64,000 nucleotides of DNA from Moringa oleifera (Eukaryota > Streptophyta > Magnoliopsida > Brassicales > Moringaceae), in contig JAJFZO010000407.1 in the NCBI GenBank assembly GCA_021397835.1, positions 4,030,001 through 4,094,000 on the forward strand, written 5' to 3'. The notes under the pieces are model-generated. The model saw only the letters and a list, made by a program, of their open reading frames with translations. It had not been told where the DNA came from and ran no database searches. Position numbers and translations under genes: made by a program. Below are positions 24,174 to 36,264 of this stretch, in pieces (positions within the stretch are counted from its first letter, which is position 1; each line of letters begins with the position of its first letter).

Positions 24174-25367
24174 TCATATATCATCAGCTCCAGAGCTGAT
24201 GTTTGGGCTTGCCGGAGGCGCATCTGATTTTGGACTTTCAGGCACATCTGAGGCTGTGGTTTCACCAGCTTCCGACTCCGAGACTCCTGCAGGTCCATTG
24301 GTCTCTGAGCCTCCTGCAGGTCCATTGGACTCTGAGCCTTCTTGTTTATCCCCGTCGTCAGCTTCCTCAGGATCCTTCATTGCCACATCTTTGTCCTTAG
24401 AAGATACACTCTTGTCTTCGCTTTCCTGTTTGTTTGACGCTTCATCAGCTTCCTCAGGTTCCTCCATTGCCACATCTTTGTGCTCAGAAGATACACTCTT
24501 GTCTCCTGCCACGTCTTTCTCCTCAGAAGATGCACTCTTGTCCTCTCCTGCCACATCTTTCTCCTTATCAGATACATTCTTGTCTTCTCCTGCCACATCT
24601 TTCTTCTCAGAAGATACACTCTTGTCCTCTCCTTTTCCAGCAACATTCTTTTCCTTGGCTTTGCCATTGCCCTCGTGGGGTATGCCAGATGACTCGCCAG
24701 TTTTCTTGGAGCGCTTCTTTATGGGAGCTTGGAGGCCGCTCTCCTCAAAGCAGTCAGGACACAGCCAGTCTCCTTCAGGAATTTCCTGCAAGAAATATAT
24801 GCCACATGAGACCAACTGATAATATCATAATGAATTAAATACCAGAAAGGAATGCCATAGGTTAGATGTGTATACCTTAAGAGGGGGAGTGAGGCACTTC
24901 AGATGAAAAGTGCGGGGACACTTTTCACAGCAAAGCAATTCACCGCCGTCATGACAGATGACACACTCATAGTAGGACTGAAAATCAAAGGAAAATGTAC
25001 AGTGACCCAAAAGCAAGACTACTTCGAATAATAAGATACAACTAATTCAAAATAAAGGTGGCCTTGTCCGTGTTTGTGTTGTAAGCATTTATAGACTGCG
25101 TCCTGAAAAATGCAAAAGGGGAGGAAGAGACAATAACAAGACAGGAAATAAAAGAACCTCAAGTGGATTTTATTCCATGAAAGATTAAGGCCAAGCCACG
25201 AGAAACCAAAGAAAGCTCACCCCATCATCTCCAACCAAGAGTTCATCATTTGCTGCCTTGGCCAGAGAAACAGCAGCTTTCACTGCATTCTTGTTCACTG
25301 AGCTCTTTCGTCTGCGTTTCGTGCCACTCCTGCCAGCCGTCCTCTTGTTGCTACCACCTCGAGCCAT
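24174..25367 (-). CDS. PHD-finger protein with Glu/Lys/Ser repeat tail (about 286 aa)
   Basis: Three coding exons fit well: 25367-25221 (49 codons, donor GTGAGC), 24977-24876 (34 codons, acceptor TTTTCAG) and 24785-24174 (203 codons plus stop, acceptor CTTGCAG). All are phase 0. The N-terminus is basic and nuclear-signal-like (GTKRRRKSS). A complete C4HC3 PHD finger follows, starting [20 protein letters not shown] and ending DWLCPDC. PHD fingers of this Mi-2/CHD-like type bind histone H3 tails, so a chromatin-reader role in the nucleus is inferred. The tail is highly charged, with 13-residue repeats of the form [13 protein letters not shown], then Pro/Ser/Gly-rich sequence. A possible small extra exon (about 25,103-25,044, reading [20 protein letters not shown]) keeps the frame, but its donor is weak and the following intron would be only 66 bp. 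No helicase, chromo or bromodomain is present in this window, so the protein is short. The neighbouring genes give no functional clue. Confidence 0.8.
24357..24653 (-). repeat. In-frame minisatellite coding the PHD protein tail
   Basis: About six imperfect 36-45 bp units encode variants of [14 protein letters not shown]; two further units carry [10 protein letters not shown] and [10 protein letters not shown]. All changes keep the frame. The opposite strand is also open for 206 codons across this tract, a side effect of the repeat composition. Confidence 0.8.
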
Positions 25368-27600
25368 CTTCAATTGGTTGTAGTGAAAAAGGACCGCTAA
25401 GAAGCAACGGAATGATAATGATTCAGCTAAACAACCACCAGAAACTAAAGAAGTTTCGCTTGAATCAGACTTAAAACAAAACATTTGAGAGAAAGAATAA
25501 AGAATCAGTATTAGGCAAAGGACTACAACCTTACCATTAATACAAGCAACCCAAACAGTAAAAACTTGTGGGTGATAGGCCACAGGAATCCGAAGATTAA
25601 AGAAGTATAGTTTAGGGTGAGTAAATGGTGCGCAGAATATCATGATGAGAAATCAAGGTAAGTAAGACAAGTGAGTAAAAATATAGAAATGCAGTGAATG
25701 GGTGAGATAGAAATAGAGAGAGAAAAAGAATTGAAGAGAGAGAGAGAGAGGAAGGGAGAGGAAGAGAAAGAGGATAAAGAGAAAAAGAGAGAGGGGGAAG
25801 GGACGGAGAGGGGAGGAGAGAGAGGGAAAAGGGGGAGGGGCTAGAGAGAAAGGAGGAGGATGGCAAAAATTTTTCATGAATGTTTCCTACAACAAATGTA
25901 CCTTGAAAATTCTTAATGCAAGAAAAGTAAATCAAATATACAATAAAGGAGAAACACCTATGAGATGGATAATCAAAGAACAAATTCTTAATGTATGATA
26001 TTCATGCTCATACACATTTCCAATGGACAAACGTAGTTCTTCCAGGGAAAACCATGCACACTAGGAAATTTATATGAACTTGAACCATTAAGGGCTCAAC
26101 AAACGTGACATGCTTTATATTGTAACCCGCAAATGCCCATTTATGAAATGATTAACATGAATTTGAGCGATTAACCATGCTTTACGACATTTTTATCAAA
26201 AGTTTAGATCTAAATCAGTAAAAGATAGTGTATGAACAGTCACCTTAATGACGACGTCCAGCAGATTCGAGAACCTGACAGTCAATAAAACAATAGCATT
26301 AGAACCCTGAAGATTTAGAAAGGATCTTAGAACTATAAATCACATATCATATAAATCAAGAACATGATGATGAAGAAACCATGAATGGCTCCGTGTAATA
26401 GTAGTAATAGCAGTGATGTTATCAGTTAGCATAACTTAACCAACTAGATTTGAAAAATGTAAATGGAAAAAGATAAACTTCAAGTGAATGACATAGGAAG
26501 GATTTTAGAGATCAGAACAAGAAATGAGAATAGAAGATGAAGAATACCATAAATAAGTAGCATCAGATCTTACAGAAAACATTACACCAAATAAATTTGT
26601 TGTAATAACTCAATGATCCTAAGGCAACATAAATAAAAACTGATCTATATATGAAAGCACCGGACATAAAATCTTGCTAATGATTTAGGCAAACCCTAGG
26701 CACCTTATGGCTCAAGGCTTACCTTATCAAGAAGGCCGACATATAAATTATTCCATGTTATTGAAACCCTAGAACCTAATGAATTGCGTTTAGTTTAAAG
26801 CCCTAGATGCGGACACACTAAAAAGTATTACTTCGTAAATAATCATCCAGTTAAACAAACATTCCTATCATTTCTTTCAAATCAAAATGAAAAATATCCT
26901 TTGATTTTCCAAAAACAGGGGTGAAAGGCAGCTGTGATTTGAAATCCAAGCATTTCTCCCCCTCTATGGACATGAAGCAAGTTCCTTTCTGTCCACCCTT
27001 ATTTTATGAACCCGAAGTCCTACTTTTAATTGACCAGATAGGAAAGGAAAACAGATCTACTTATCTTTTCTTTTCTCCCTTCTTGTTTTTCGGGTGATAT
27101 CAAAAATCTGCCTTAAAACACAATCTAAAAACATGACGCTAGGGGAACATATCAATCTAAGATTAATAAACCCTTTTTGCTTGTCAGTAGCTAGATCAGA
27201 TAATTTAGATATCTAATCTGTCACACCCTTTGAGTTAAATCATCACATCAAGGTGGAAAACTCAAAATTCCCTTTAACCAAACAGCACCCAGAAAAAAAT
27301 CATCAAAAACATATATAAGTGACAAACTAGAACAAAAACAATATAAAACAAGTGGTATAATCAAGAAACTAACACAAGATCTGTATAAACCAAAATGAAC
27401 CCACCGATTGAGGAAGAGAAAGCACAAAGTAATCCTACAGAAATCAAAGAGATTCTAAGATACAACCAAGAAAGAGTCGTAAGAAATAAACATGTACCGT
27501 ATATAAGAGAAACCTCACCAACTAGACGATGAAGAGAGGATTAGAGACAAGTATGAGAGAAAAATGACCAGGAATTGGACTTTATAGAAGTCAGAGAGCA
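25368..27600 (-). promoter_or_regulatory. Inferred 5' UTR, long leader intron and promoter of the PHD gene
   Basis: A TATA-like CTATAAAGTC (minus strand) lies near 27,580. About 65 bp downstream a donor-like TTG|GTGAGG occurs near 27,508, and an acceptor-like CTTCTTAG lies about 30 bp before the ATG near 25,398. This fits a 5' UTR intron of about 2.1 kb, common in plant housekeeping genes. The intron DNA otherwise shows no open exon. cDNA would be needed to confirm it. Confidence 0.35.
25690..25862. repeat. Purine-rich (GA) tract upstream of the PHD start
   Basis: About 170 bases of nearly pure A/G on the plus strand, hence CT-rich on the transcribed sense of the PHD gene. It lies in the inferred 5' UTR intron. 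Confidence 0.8.
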
Positions 27601-30339
27601 CAGAAGAGAGAGAAAATGATTAGTGCCAAGAGTTTAACGTTCATAGACGCTTGACAATTGTCAACACTGGCATTGTGATTTTTTCTCACTCCTTACTTTG
27701 AAGGGAGTATTCTTCCTTCTTTGCTTTGATGCCTTTTCCGCATTCGCGTTTTAAGCTATGCGAAGAAGCGGAGGAAGAAATTTTGAGAGGGAAAAGGTAC
27801 CGCTTCACAGTAGTACCTTTTCTGGTAGTAGTACCTTTTTTGGTCAACTTGTAACGGCTAACAGAGACATTAATATCCTGACACCATAATAATTCTATTG
27901 ACCTGTAAGGATATGCTCGTCTCTCTCATTACTATTAGTTAGGTCTCTAGATTTTTTTAATTCTTATTACATTTTTAATTTTTAATTTTTAATTTTATTT
28001 TTTTATTAAAAATAACAAAAAATACCCAATAGATTATATTGAATTTTGTGTGAGAGAACCCTGTAATGTATACTTAGTTTTGAAATTTTTTTCTCCTTGA
28101 ATTGTTTTGTTCTCTCCAAATAAAAGAATGTTGTCCATAGATTGGATAGTATCAAAAATCATATAAATTATGGCAAGGAATTGGATTTGCTGAGTAGGAT
28201 AGTGTTATAATAGGATATGTCTTAAGGTATTATATACCATTTTTGGCTTCGTGAATGGCACCCTTAAATTTCAAATTACTAGTCAAATTTCAAAATTAGC
28301 ATTTCCATAACAGTCTCTCTTGCAATATAAGAGCAAATCCATGGGCCTAGAATCGAGCTTCTTGATCCAAAATTTAAATTCACGATTCATCTTAATTTAT
28401 TTATTAGTTTAGTCAATTAAATTAACACAAAATTAATAAACCGATATATAACATTACGTTGGGATATAATTAAAGAATGCAAAGGTGGAATGTCGGAGAT
28501 AATAAAAAAGATGACATTTGGCATTCTTATTAGGAAATTTTGGATCCACAAGTTAGAATCATTGATGAGTTTTTGATAGCTATACCGAAGTATAATTATC
28601 AATTGTATATATGGAGACTTGTACTTGAGGATTTTAAATAAAGTATGTTATTGCGTAGGTATATAGGCTTTTATTAGTGAAGTGCATTTATTTTTCCTTT
28701 GACGATATTCATGTCGTATCATGCTTGAAATATATAATTATTGTAAGAAATGAATATCACTTAATTTTTAATAAAAATAAAAAAAAATCAATTTTTTAAT
28801 TTATTATATTAATATAAAAATATAATTAAAATAATTATATTTACTTATTGTATTTGATGATAATGTGTCAACATCTATTTCTAAAAATAACATAGATCAG
28901 ATGTGCATATGATTAAATTCTTGTAAATATCATTGTAACAAATTAAAATAGACATTAGATGACGATTGAAAATAGCTGATCTAGATAACGATTCTTACCA
29001 GTAATGAAAAAAATAAGAAAAATAGATGATGGTTAAAGATAAAAGACATTTGTTGATGATTCTTTTTGAATTTTCAACAATTTTACAATCTGTAAAAAAA
29101 AAAAAAAAGTATCTATTGTTAACATTTGCAATAAAAGCTTTTCTTAATAATTTTAGAATTGTGAAGAAATGTTTTTATTACTTTCTTTTTAAAAAAATGC
29201 TTAATGGTTGGTTGAATACCAATGAAACAATTTCAATTGATGATTATTTTTTGATAAATTAACAATTAAAAATTTTAAAAATATTTTTTATTTTTAAGAA
29301 AAATTAAATAAAAATAATTATTGTTCTTAAAATATTTTAATTTAAATACTGATTCATAAAATTTATATTAATTTTAAATTAATAGTAATCGATTTGTAAT
29401 AAAATTAAAAATAATTTTATATAAAATTTTAAATAATTTGAAATTTTTATATTTAAATTTATTAATAACTAATATTTTGGATTTTGTATGTGGGTTTTTA
29501 TTTTTTTAAGTGAACGTATAAGCCTAATTTTTAAAATAATTTTTAAACTCAAAAATTTGATAAAAATTTCACAAAATTACACTACAATACAAAGCATCAT
29601 TATTTCTACTACAATATTATACTAATAAAACATCCCATATTTTTAACACAAAATTACATTGTAGTGTAACACATCAAATTCTTTAGTTACACCAACAAAA
29701 CAGTCCAAATTAATTTTGTATAAATCTCTCTTCAATTAAGCACATCAACATCTTCATTTCTCTAACATTACACTCCAGCAAGACACGAATACTATCATAT
29801 AACCATTCCACTTCAATACAACATATGATCATTCCTAATTGGAACAATATTATAAATAAGTATATCTGCCAATTTTGTTCAAACAAAGTTTTATTCAACG
29901 TAATTAACTATGAATTTTGTAACAATTAATGCTCATGTATAATACATTTTAATTCTTGGTATGTAGATACATCTTCTGACCATCACTATTCAAACGAGTA
30001 AAATTTTGATTACAATAACTTCATAATTATCTTTAACCTATGCTTCCAAAAAGTCTACTCACTTCAGCCTAAGGTGTATATTTCTTTATCTATCAGTTTA
30101 ATTAAAAAAAACCAAAGTCAGTCAAATTAAACTTTACAATAAATATACAAATTGTATATATAATTACAAATAATTTACTTTTTTTTGTAAAACAAATTGG
30201 CGTCATTATCTCTATCCAAAGGCTCATTAGGCTAATTTACAATAAAGATTAGTATCCCACTCATATAACACATAACAAAATATCTATCCTCAGTGTTGAA
30301 AGGCGGCTAATTAGAGAACTGCATTTAACCTTTTTGGCT
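27601..30339. other. AT-rich intergenic DNA
   Basis: Extremely A/T-rich from 28.7 to 30.3 kb. Short frames at 28,417-28,602, 29,026-29,262 and 29,710-29,898 have no coding character. Nothing supported. Confidence 0.45.
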
Positions 30340-31110
30340 TATTTAATCTTAATACAAGATTTATATAATAAGTTTTGTTAATAGAAAAATTTTACCAACA
30401 AAACAATTAACATCATGATTTATCAATATTTGTTTTAATATAATGTGTGTATCACATACTATACAATTAGATTTATGAAAATATATCTTAATAAATTTTA
30501 GTTTACTATCATATTGAAAAACTAAGATATTAGCTAAACTGTTTTGAGGGATATTGAAACAGGTTGTATATGTGCTTCAACGGTAATTGTTGGTGCTATA
30601 ATCGGTCTTGGCATGGTTATTTGCCTGATAAACCTAGTCTTAGGTCAGGACCTTTTGGAGCTGGCTACTTATTTTGACGGGAAAGAGCCCTGGCCAAATC
30701 AATGTCTTAGTGCTCCATTTTAGCTTCCACAAATCAACAAACGTGATGAATTAAGTATCTCCTTCCTACGGAAAAGTTGGAGATAAAATCATAGAATGTA
30801 CCTAAGCATGAGTTCTCTTTACTAGAGGAGAAATTATCTATCAGTTTTTATTTCATTACATTAAAAATTGAATTATTCATTTGGACACTTTTTTTTAATT
30901 ATATATATATATATATTTTTTAATTATTTATCTATTTTATTATAACTGGAAACTCTTTAACGCAAGACCACTTCATGAACCCATCTTCTTTTTTAAAAAT
31001 TCAGTTGTAGTGATGCCCAGGCCTGCCAAGATCCATTTCGTAAACAAAACAAATTGGATCTCCAGTACAGAGTCGAAGCTAAGACATCTGAGTGAGACAA
31101 CTCATCTCCC
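30340..31110. repeat. 0.77 kb direct repeat, copy 1
   Basis: Matches 36,265-37,045 in the same orientation. Shared landmarks are AAGATTTATATAATAAGTTT, ATATTGRRACAGRTTG, CATGGTTATTTG, GCTCCATTTTAGCTTC and CCTAAGCATGAGTTCT. The copies look about 20-25% diverged by eye. I see no TG...CA ends, so calling them LTRs is not secure. Confidence 0.65.
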
Positions 31111-32620
31111 TCACTAAGGGAATCCCATGAGGCTTTAGTAATATCTTTATTATTGAATTTAGCAGTCAGATTTTCTTACAGCCACTTCTTACCTTTTCAT
31201 TAGGTTCCTTATCTTGAAAAATCTGCATATTGACCAATTTCTGTATAAATGCATTGCAATTAATAGTCTCTATCTATTATGGCCTTTCAACCAAAATTTG
31301 CTTTAACGTTTGAAGCTCAAGAAACATACATTAGGGAAATCATTTTTGGACAAATAATATGATTTCAGTAATTAGAGTAGGATGAGTAAGAAGTGGAAAG
31401 GAAGATGAAGATAGAAAAGATGGTTTATCAAATGAAAATCATTGAGACATGTCGATTTAATAATTTTTACTAAATAAGATGTTGTAGGTGAGCTATCTCT
31501 CTAGTTTCATTATTTAAATTTTGAGATGCATAACAATGTCTTGTTTAGATTTTGAATTTCATGAATATTTCTTATTGAGATGCTTATTAAGAATTGTTAT
31601 TACTGTGACATGGTCAACGAGTTTCTAAAACAAGTGAGATCCTTGGGAAATCTCATTGCATGATACTTTGGCTTTTGCGGTAGATTGAGTACAATTTTGA
31701 TTAAATCTAATTCTTTTGTGGTTCTTACTCCTTTTGAACAAATTGATGTGTGACGATCAAACTAAAAGATAATTTTGAAATGCATCGAAAGCTCTATTGA
31801 TTAGCATAATTTTGTGGGGAAAAAATACTGGTGTCACCTTAAATTTTGTGGGGAAATCTGAAAAGGTTTATGGTTTTTTTCATGTTGATTAGCATAATTT
31901 CTGGAAAATGACTTAGGTGATTAGCTCATGTTTCTTTAAAGATATCTACTAAATTGTTAAGTATTATTATATATAGTTTCCTTTTTCTTCCTTCTTGGTT
32001 TGGATAATTGCTTTTGATCTTGATTTAAACGTTAATATACGTTATCACATATGAGTTTAGCTTTCCCTTAGATAAATTCAATATGTGAGATATCTTACTA
32101 TTCTTGTTCTAAGATTTGTAAAGATCTAGTATTCATACTACAATAAAATTTCCTTTTAGAATTAGCAACAACAATTTCGTGTTTTGATAAAATATTTTAT
32201 GAGTGGCACTTGCATCAATCGATGCTCTCTGGTCGGAATTCAAAATTAGTATAGTTGGCGCTAACACATCATTTCCTCATCATTAAGTGATTGGATTTCC
32301 TTCTTTTACTATGCTTATTTAACAACTTTGTATAATGTATAGTTAAGTTGGAGGATGTAATCAGTACATGCACCATTTCAAAGGTGGTTGTGGTCATTGT
32401 AATATCGACATGCTAATTTAGAAAATAAAGTTTTCTTCATTGTGAGTTTTTAGGTACTATGTGGCAACTTCTGTTTGAGATGCTTACGGAAGTGGACTGG
32501 ACAAAGGAAGGGAACTTTTGCCCAGTATCAGAATAACTTCCCTGATAGAACGAGTTCAACTCCAAGAATCAATGCTAATGCTAATGCTAAGCTCAAGGTT
32601 GCCATTGAAATGGTGAAGAT
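31111..32620. other. Intergenic DNA between repeat and LTR element
   Basis: No gene recognised. The 75-codon frame at 32,475-32,702 (start RCLRKWTGQRKGTFAQYQNN) runs into the first LTR-like repeat and matches nothing I know. Confidence 0.35.
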
Positions 32621-32624
32621 ATCA

Positions 32625-34300
32625 AAGTTAATTGCTGCATGCTTTTATACATTATTGATGAATTTAGTTTTATTTATTCAAGAGACTTATTCTTGTATAT
32701 AAGTATATTAATAGATATTGATTCATATATTCATACGGTTCATATGTATGCATTAAGTAACATGTGCCTTGAACTAGTATATAAATAGGTGGTCCATGGG
32801 GCATGCAAACTAAATCATTTTAAGTTACTTGAAAGCATTATCAGATTGGGTTATTTAGTGATTTCTTCAAGTGATGTGATTCCTTCTTCTAGTCTTGTTT
32901 ATGAAAGATTAGAGAGTTACTAAAAAGTGCCCACATGCTTGTAACAAAGTGGTATTGGAACTGCGATTAACCCCAACATCCTGAAGACCAATATCAAAAC
33001 TAGGTTAATCAAAGCTCAAGATCTTGGAGACTTGGATCGGAGTCAGGTTAATCAAAACCTAAGATCTAAAAACCAGAATGAGAGCTTCTAGGTTCGAGCA
33101 AGTGACCTTTAGTGTGTGAAACTAGAAAGAAAAGAAGATAATCTTTATTTTAAGAAAATTTGTGAAAAACTGTTTGCATTAAAAAAATTCTTGAAGTTTG
33201 AAGTTTGCTCATAAAAAAAGTGTAAAGTTGAGAGAAAGACCCAACGAAGAAAGTATAGAGTCGAAAGGAAGACTCCACAGAGAAAGAGAAGGGTCAAGAG
33301 GAAGACTTAAGGAAGAAAGTATAGAGTTGAAAGGAAGACTCCACGAGAAAGAGAAAAGTCGAGAGGAAGACTCCAAGAGATGCAAATTGTGTAAGTATCA
33401 GCAATAGACATGGAAATGAAAAATACGTCACAAATTGTTGTGAAGGCATCATTCAACATGATGCTAAAAAAGATTCTTGAATTGCTGAATTTACCCCAAA
33501 CAATCTATTCAGTTGAAAGATTTAATTGAGCATCTACCAAGTTTTATGGTAAGAATCAAATATGAAAATAAATTGTGACGTCATATTCAGTATAATTTCA
33601 AAGAATCAATGAAAAAGAAAGTAAAAAGATGAGGCAACATTACAAGTAATAAAGTGTTTGAAGGATTCATATGATGTTTTTATTGAAGATGTAAATAGAA
33701 GGGATCTCTATTTTGTCCACAATGAATTGGATGATCTTAAGATAGCTTATCATGTTCTGAAAGGAAATTTTGAAGATGATGCTGAAAAACTATAAAAAGA
33801 TTTGGGGTGTCAAAAGGAAGGAACAGCTAAACCAAGAGTCATGGAGGACAACCAAGAGTTGGTGTTGTCCAACATTTTCCTCAAGCATATTGTCCCTTAA
33901 GACAACATCAAGTCTAGATAAAAAGGGATGTTAGAAAATAATGTAAACTCAACGAACCTTGGCTTGATAAATACATGCATTTATAAGTTGTTGATGAATT
34001 TAGCTTTATTCATGAATTTAAACTTCTTAAGTAATTCTAACAGATTTCTTTATGTATAGTATATGTATTACTTCATGTATCCACATGGTTCATGTATATG
34101 CACTAAATAGCATACACTAAAAGCTAAAATAAATAGGTGTTTCATAATATATATAAATCAAATTAATTTAAATCAGTTGAAAATAATATCAAATTGGTTG
34201 TTTAGAAGTTATTCAAATGAGAGTGATTTACAAAAAATTAAGAATTTCATAAAGAGTATTCACACGCTTTCAATAAAATAGCATCAAAGAACCCAACAAA
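32625..34300 (+). mobile_element. Short LTR retrotransposon, probably non-autonomous
   Basis: Two similar segments, about 32,625-32,945 and 33,945-34,290, share TTGATGAATTTAG, a CATRTATGCAYTAARTA block, AAATAGGTG and an ending rich in TTTAAGT / TTTAAATCAGTTGAAA. A primer-binding-like TGGTATTGGAACTGCG (32,950-32,965) directly follows the first, resembling the tRNA-Met complement TGGTATCAGAGC used by copia elements. The interior (about 1 kb) has no pol. It has a 69-codon frame (33,198-33,407) and a gag-like stretch near 33,480-33,790 with stops. The size and the missing pol suggest a deleted or non-autonomous element. Confidence 0.6.
33245..33372 (+). repeat. Two 61-bp repeats inside the LTR element
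   Basis: GAAGAAAGTATAGAGTYGAA starts both units. They encode two charged repeats of the type EESIESKGRLH (33,198-33,407 frame). Confidence 0.75.
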
Positions 34301-35250
34301 ATGGTATTAAGGAATCCAACATAAACAAAGAGAAATGCCAATGTTGTATTTGCAGAGGTCTTGTAACTGTGCTGAATGGTCATTTTGGTCCTGTCATGCC
34401 TCAATAAATGCAGCGAGGAGTCAAGTATGCCTGAGTGAGAGTCCTAGATAAATAGCCAGGACTGTGTCCAATTGACTGCTATAAACATGTAGTCAGGGTC
34501 AATGAACTATCAAAGCATGGGCCTCAGTCCTTTTTTTTCTTTTTTTTTCTTCCTGGAGAGCCTCAAAATGAGAAGATCATGGATAGTGGTTTTTTTTTTT
34601 TTTTAAATAAGAAGACTGATGTTCGACATATCATGTGATAGGTAAAGAGATTGAGAGGCTAAAGATGACTCTATTGAGGCTCAAATTTGTACTAGCATTT
34701 CTGTTTGTCCTCTTCGGTCATGGATGAATGGCTTGAAATCAACCTGTCAAAATAATGAATTTCTGTGGTTGCACAGGAAAGAAAAAAAAAATTGAGGAAG
34801 GGTTTGCCTGAATTCACAAAGTTTGTGACTTATTTGTAGTGCCCTTATTACACACCATCTAAAATAACACATATCATAAGTGTTGTTGTCACAACTTATC
34901 ATGGCATAGGCGCAGCGCATATACATACTAAAGATCCATTTATCTTAGGGAGATTTAATTATTTCATATTTCTTCTCTTTTTACTATTCACATTATTAAA
35001 GCTGAGAAAAAAAAATCAACTATCACTTATCTTTTTATCTTCTTTGCATCAGACTTTAATGCTTACTTTTATTAAAAAGTTGACCAGTGTAAATGCATAC
35101 ACAAGGGACTCCTTTTCTTGGGTAACTCTTGCTTATTTATTATATTCTAACAACTCGAGGTTGACTGTATCTTGTATTACTAAATATAGCTATTTCTTTT
35201 CTTTGACTAGATTTATTTTTATCATAAATGAGAAGAAGATAACATCAGTA
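34301..35250. other. Intergenic DNA upstream of the 35.3 kb gene
   Basis: T-rich runs at 34,532-34,551 and 34,591-34,604. No exon or known repeat seen. Confidence 0.4.
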
Positions 35251-35257
35251 CAATTTG

Positions 35258-35266
35258 TATAAATAG
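35258..35266 (+). promoter_or_regulatory. TATA box of the 35.3 kb gene candidate
   Basis: TATAAATAG, 61 bases before the ATG. This spacing allows a 5' UTR of about 35-40 bases. Confidence 0.6.
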
Positions 35267-35326
35267 CCTTCTCTAGTCTCTTTCTATTTAGTCAAAGCCA
35301 CAGTTGAATTTAGGAGAGATCTTTAG

Positions 35327-35764
35327 ATGAAGTATACAACAGTAGTTATCAAAAGAGTAAACGAGAATGAGAAAGAAGAAGATGAAGATGACGATGATGA
35401 TTCGTGTTTAGGTAAAGAAGGACGTCAACATCATCGAATTAATGATTTACCAAACAAGAATTTCCATTTATGTAAGTTATCTGTGTCATTATCGTACATT
35501 TTGCCTATTAATATGCTTGTAATTTTAAAGTCACTAACAAATAGTTTCTTTTGTATCTTAGGTGGAATCTGGACTACAGAAGTAGGCCAAGATGCCTTTG
35601 TAGTTGTTGTCTTGCCTCTCATCGATGCTCCAAGATCATCCAAAGTTAGTAGAGATGCCATGTGGGGGACAAGCAAGAACTTCCTGTATGGTCTAAATCT
35701 AACCAAGTTTTCACTCCCTCAGAATCGGCTGCTTCTTATATATGGCATTAACATGGATGATTAA
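35327..35764 (+). CDS. Orphan gene candidate with one 90-bp intron (115 aa)
   Basis: The frame is open for 145 codons without splicing, yet it contains a well-formed intron at 35,472-35,561 (donor T|GTAAGT, acceptor TTGTATCTTAG). The intron is 90 bp, so removing it keeps the frame and gives 115 residues. The N-terminal half holds an acidic run (NENEKEEDEDDDDDSC). After the splice the product reads CGIWTTEVGQDAFVVVVLPL, then DAPRSSKVSRDAMWGTSKNF. No signal peptide or known domain was recognised. The TATA box and short leader upstream support real transcription. It lies alone between a short LTR element and a direct repeat. It may be a fast-evolving lineage-specific gene or the end of a captured gene. 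Intron retention would also be translatable, giving a longer isoform with a hydrophobic insert. Confidence 0.5.
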   Translation: MKYTTVVIKRVNENEKEEDEDDDDDSCLGKEGRQHHRINDLPNKNFHLCKLSVSLSYILPINMLVILKSLTNSFFCILGGIWTTEVGQDAFVVVVLPLIDAPRSSKVSRDAMWGTSKNFLYGLNLTKFSLPQNRLLLIYGINMDD

Positions 35765-36264
35765 GATGTGAACAATTGATCCAGCCATGGGGATGCTCTG
35801 ATATTAATGTTTAACATGGACTGGATGTCTCAGGAAAAGAAAAAAAAGTTAATGTTAACAGTGTAAATAGAATTTTCTTAAATAAATTATGTAAACGAGT
35901 ATTATTGCTCTTGAGTTTAACACTGTGTCTAAATGATAAGATTAGATTGTACAGTAATTATTGGAAAAATTTATACATAACCCTTGTCATTTTCTTTCTT
36001 TTTAATTTTCACAATTATTGATTTGCTTGGTTGAAGTCACTGATTGAGATAAAAAGAGTAGTACAGATACTTAAAAATGAGCATAATTTAATACTTCAGT
36101 TTTTAAAAAAGAAAAAAAAATTAAAATTGACTTATTTGTCGCTCAAGGTCATAAAGTAATATGCAGATTGGTTCAATAAATTTTACTCTGGTTTGTTTAA
36201 TATTTGAGTTGGATTAAATTTATTTTTTTATAAATTGGCCCAAGTCAAAAATTTTAAAGCGATC
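35765..36264. other. AT-rich spacer after the orphan gene
   Basis: No feature recognised apart from A/T runs near 36,105-36,120. Confidence 0.4.

Noticed and set aside
24199..24838. Long plus-strand open frames (206 and 134 codons) opposite the PHD gene
   Set aside because: They are mirror frames of the repeat-rich coding tail; splice sites and the PHD domain place the gene on the minus strand.
25612..25983. 123-codon minus-strand frame rich in Ser, Leu and Pro
   Set aside because: Produced by translating the GA/CT tract; no domain or start context.
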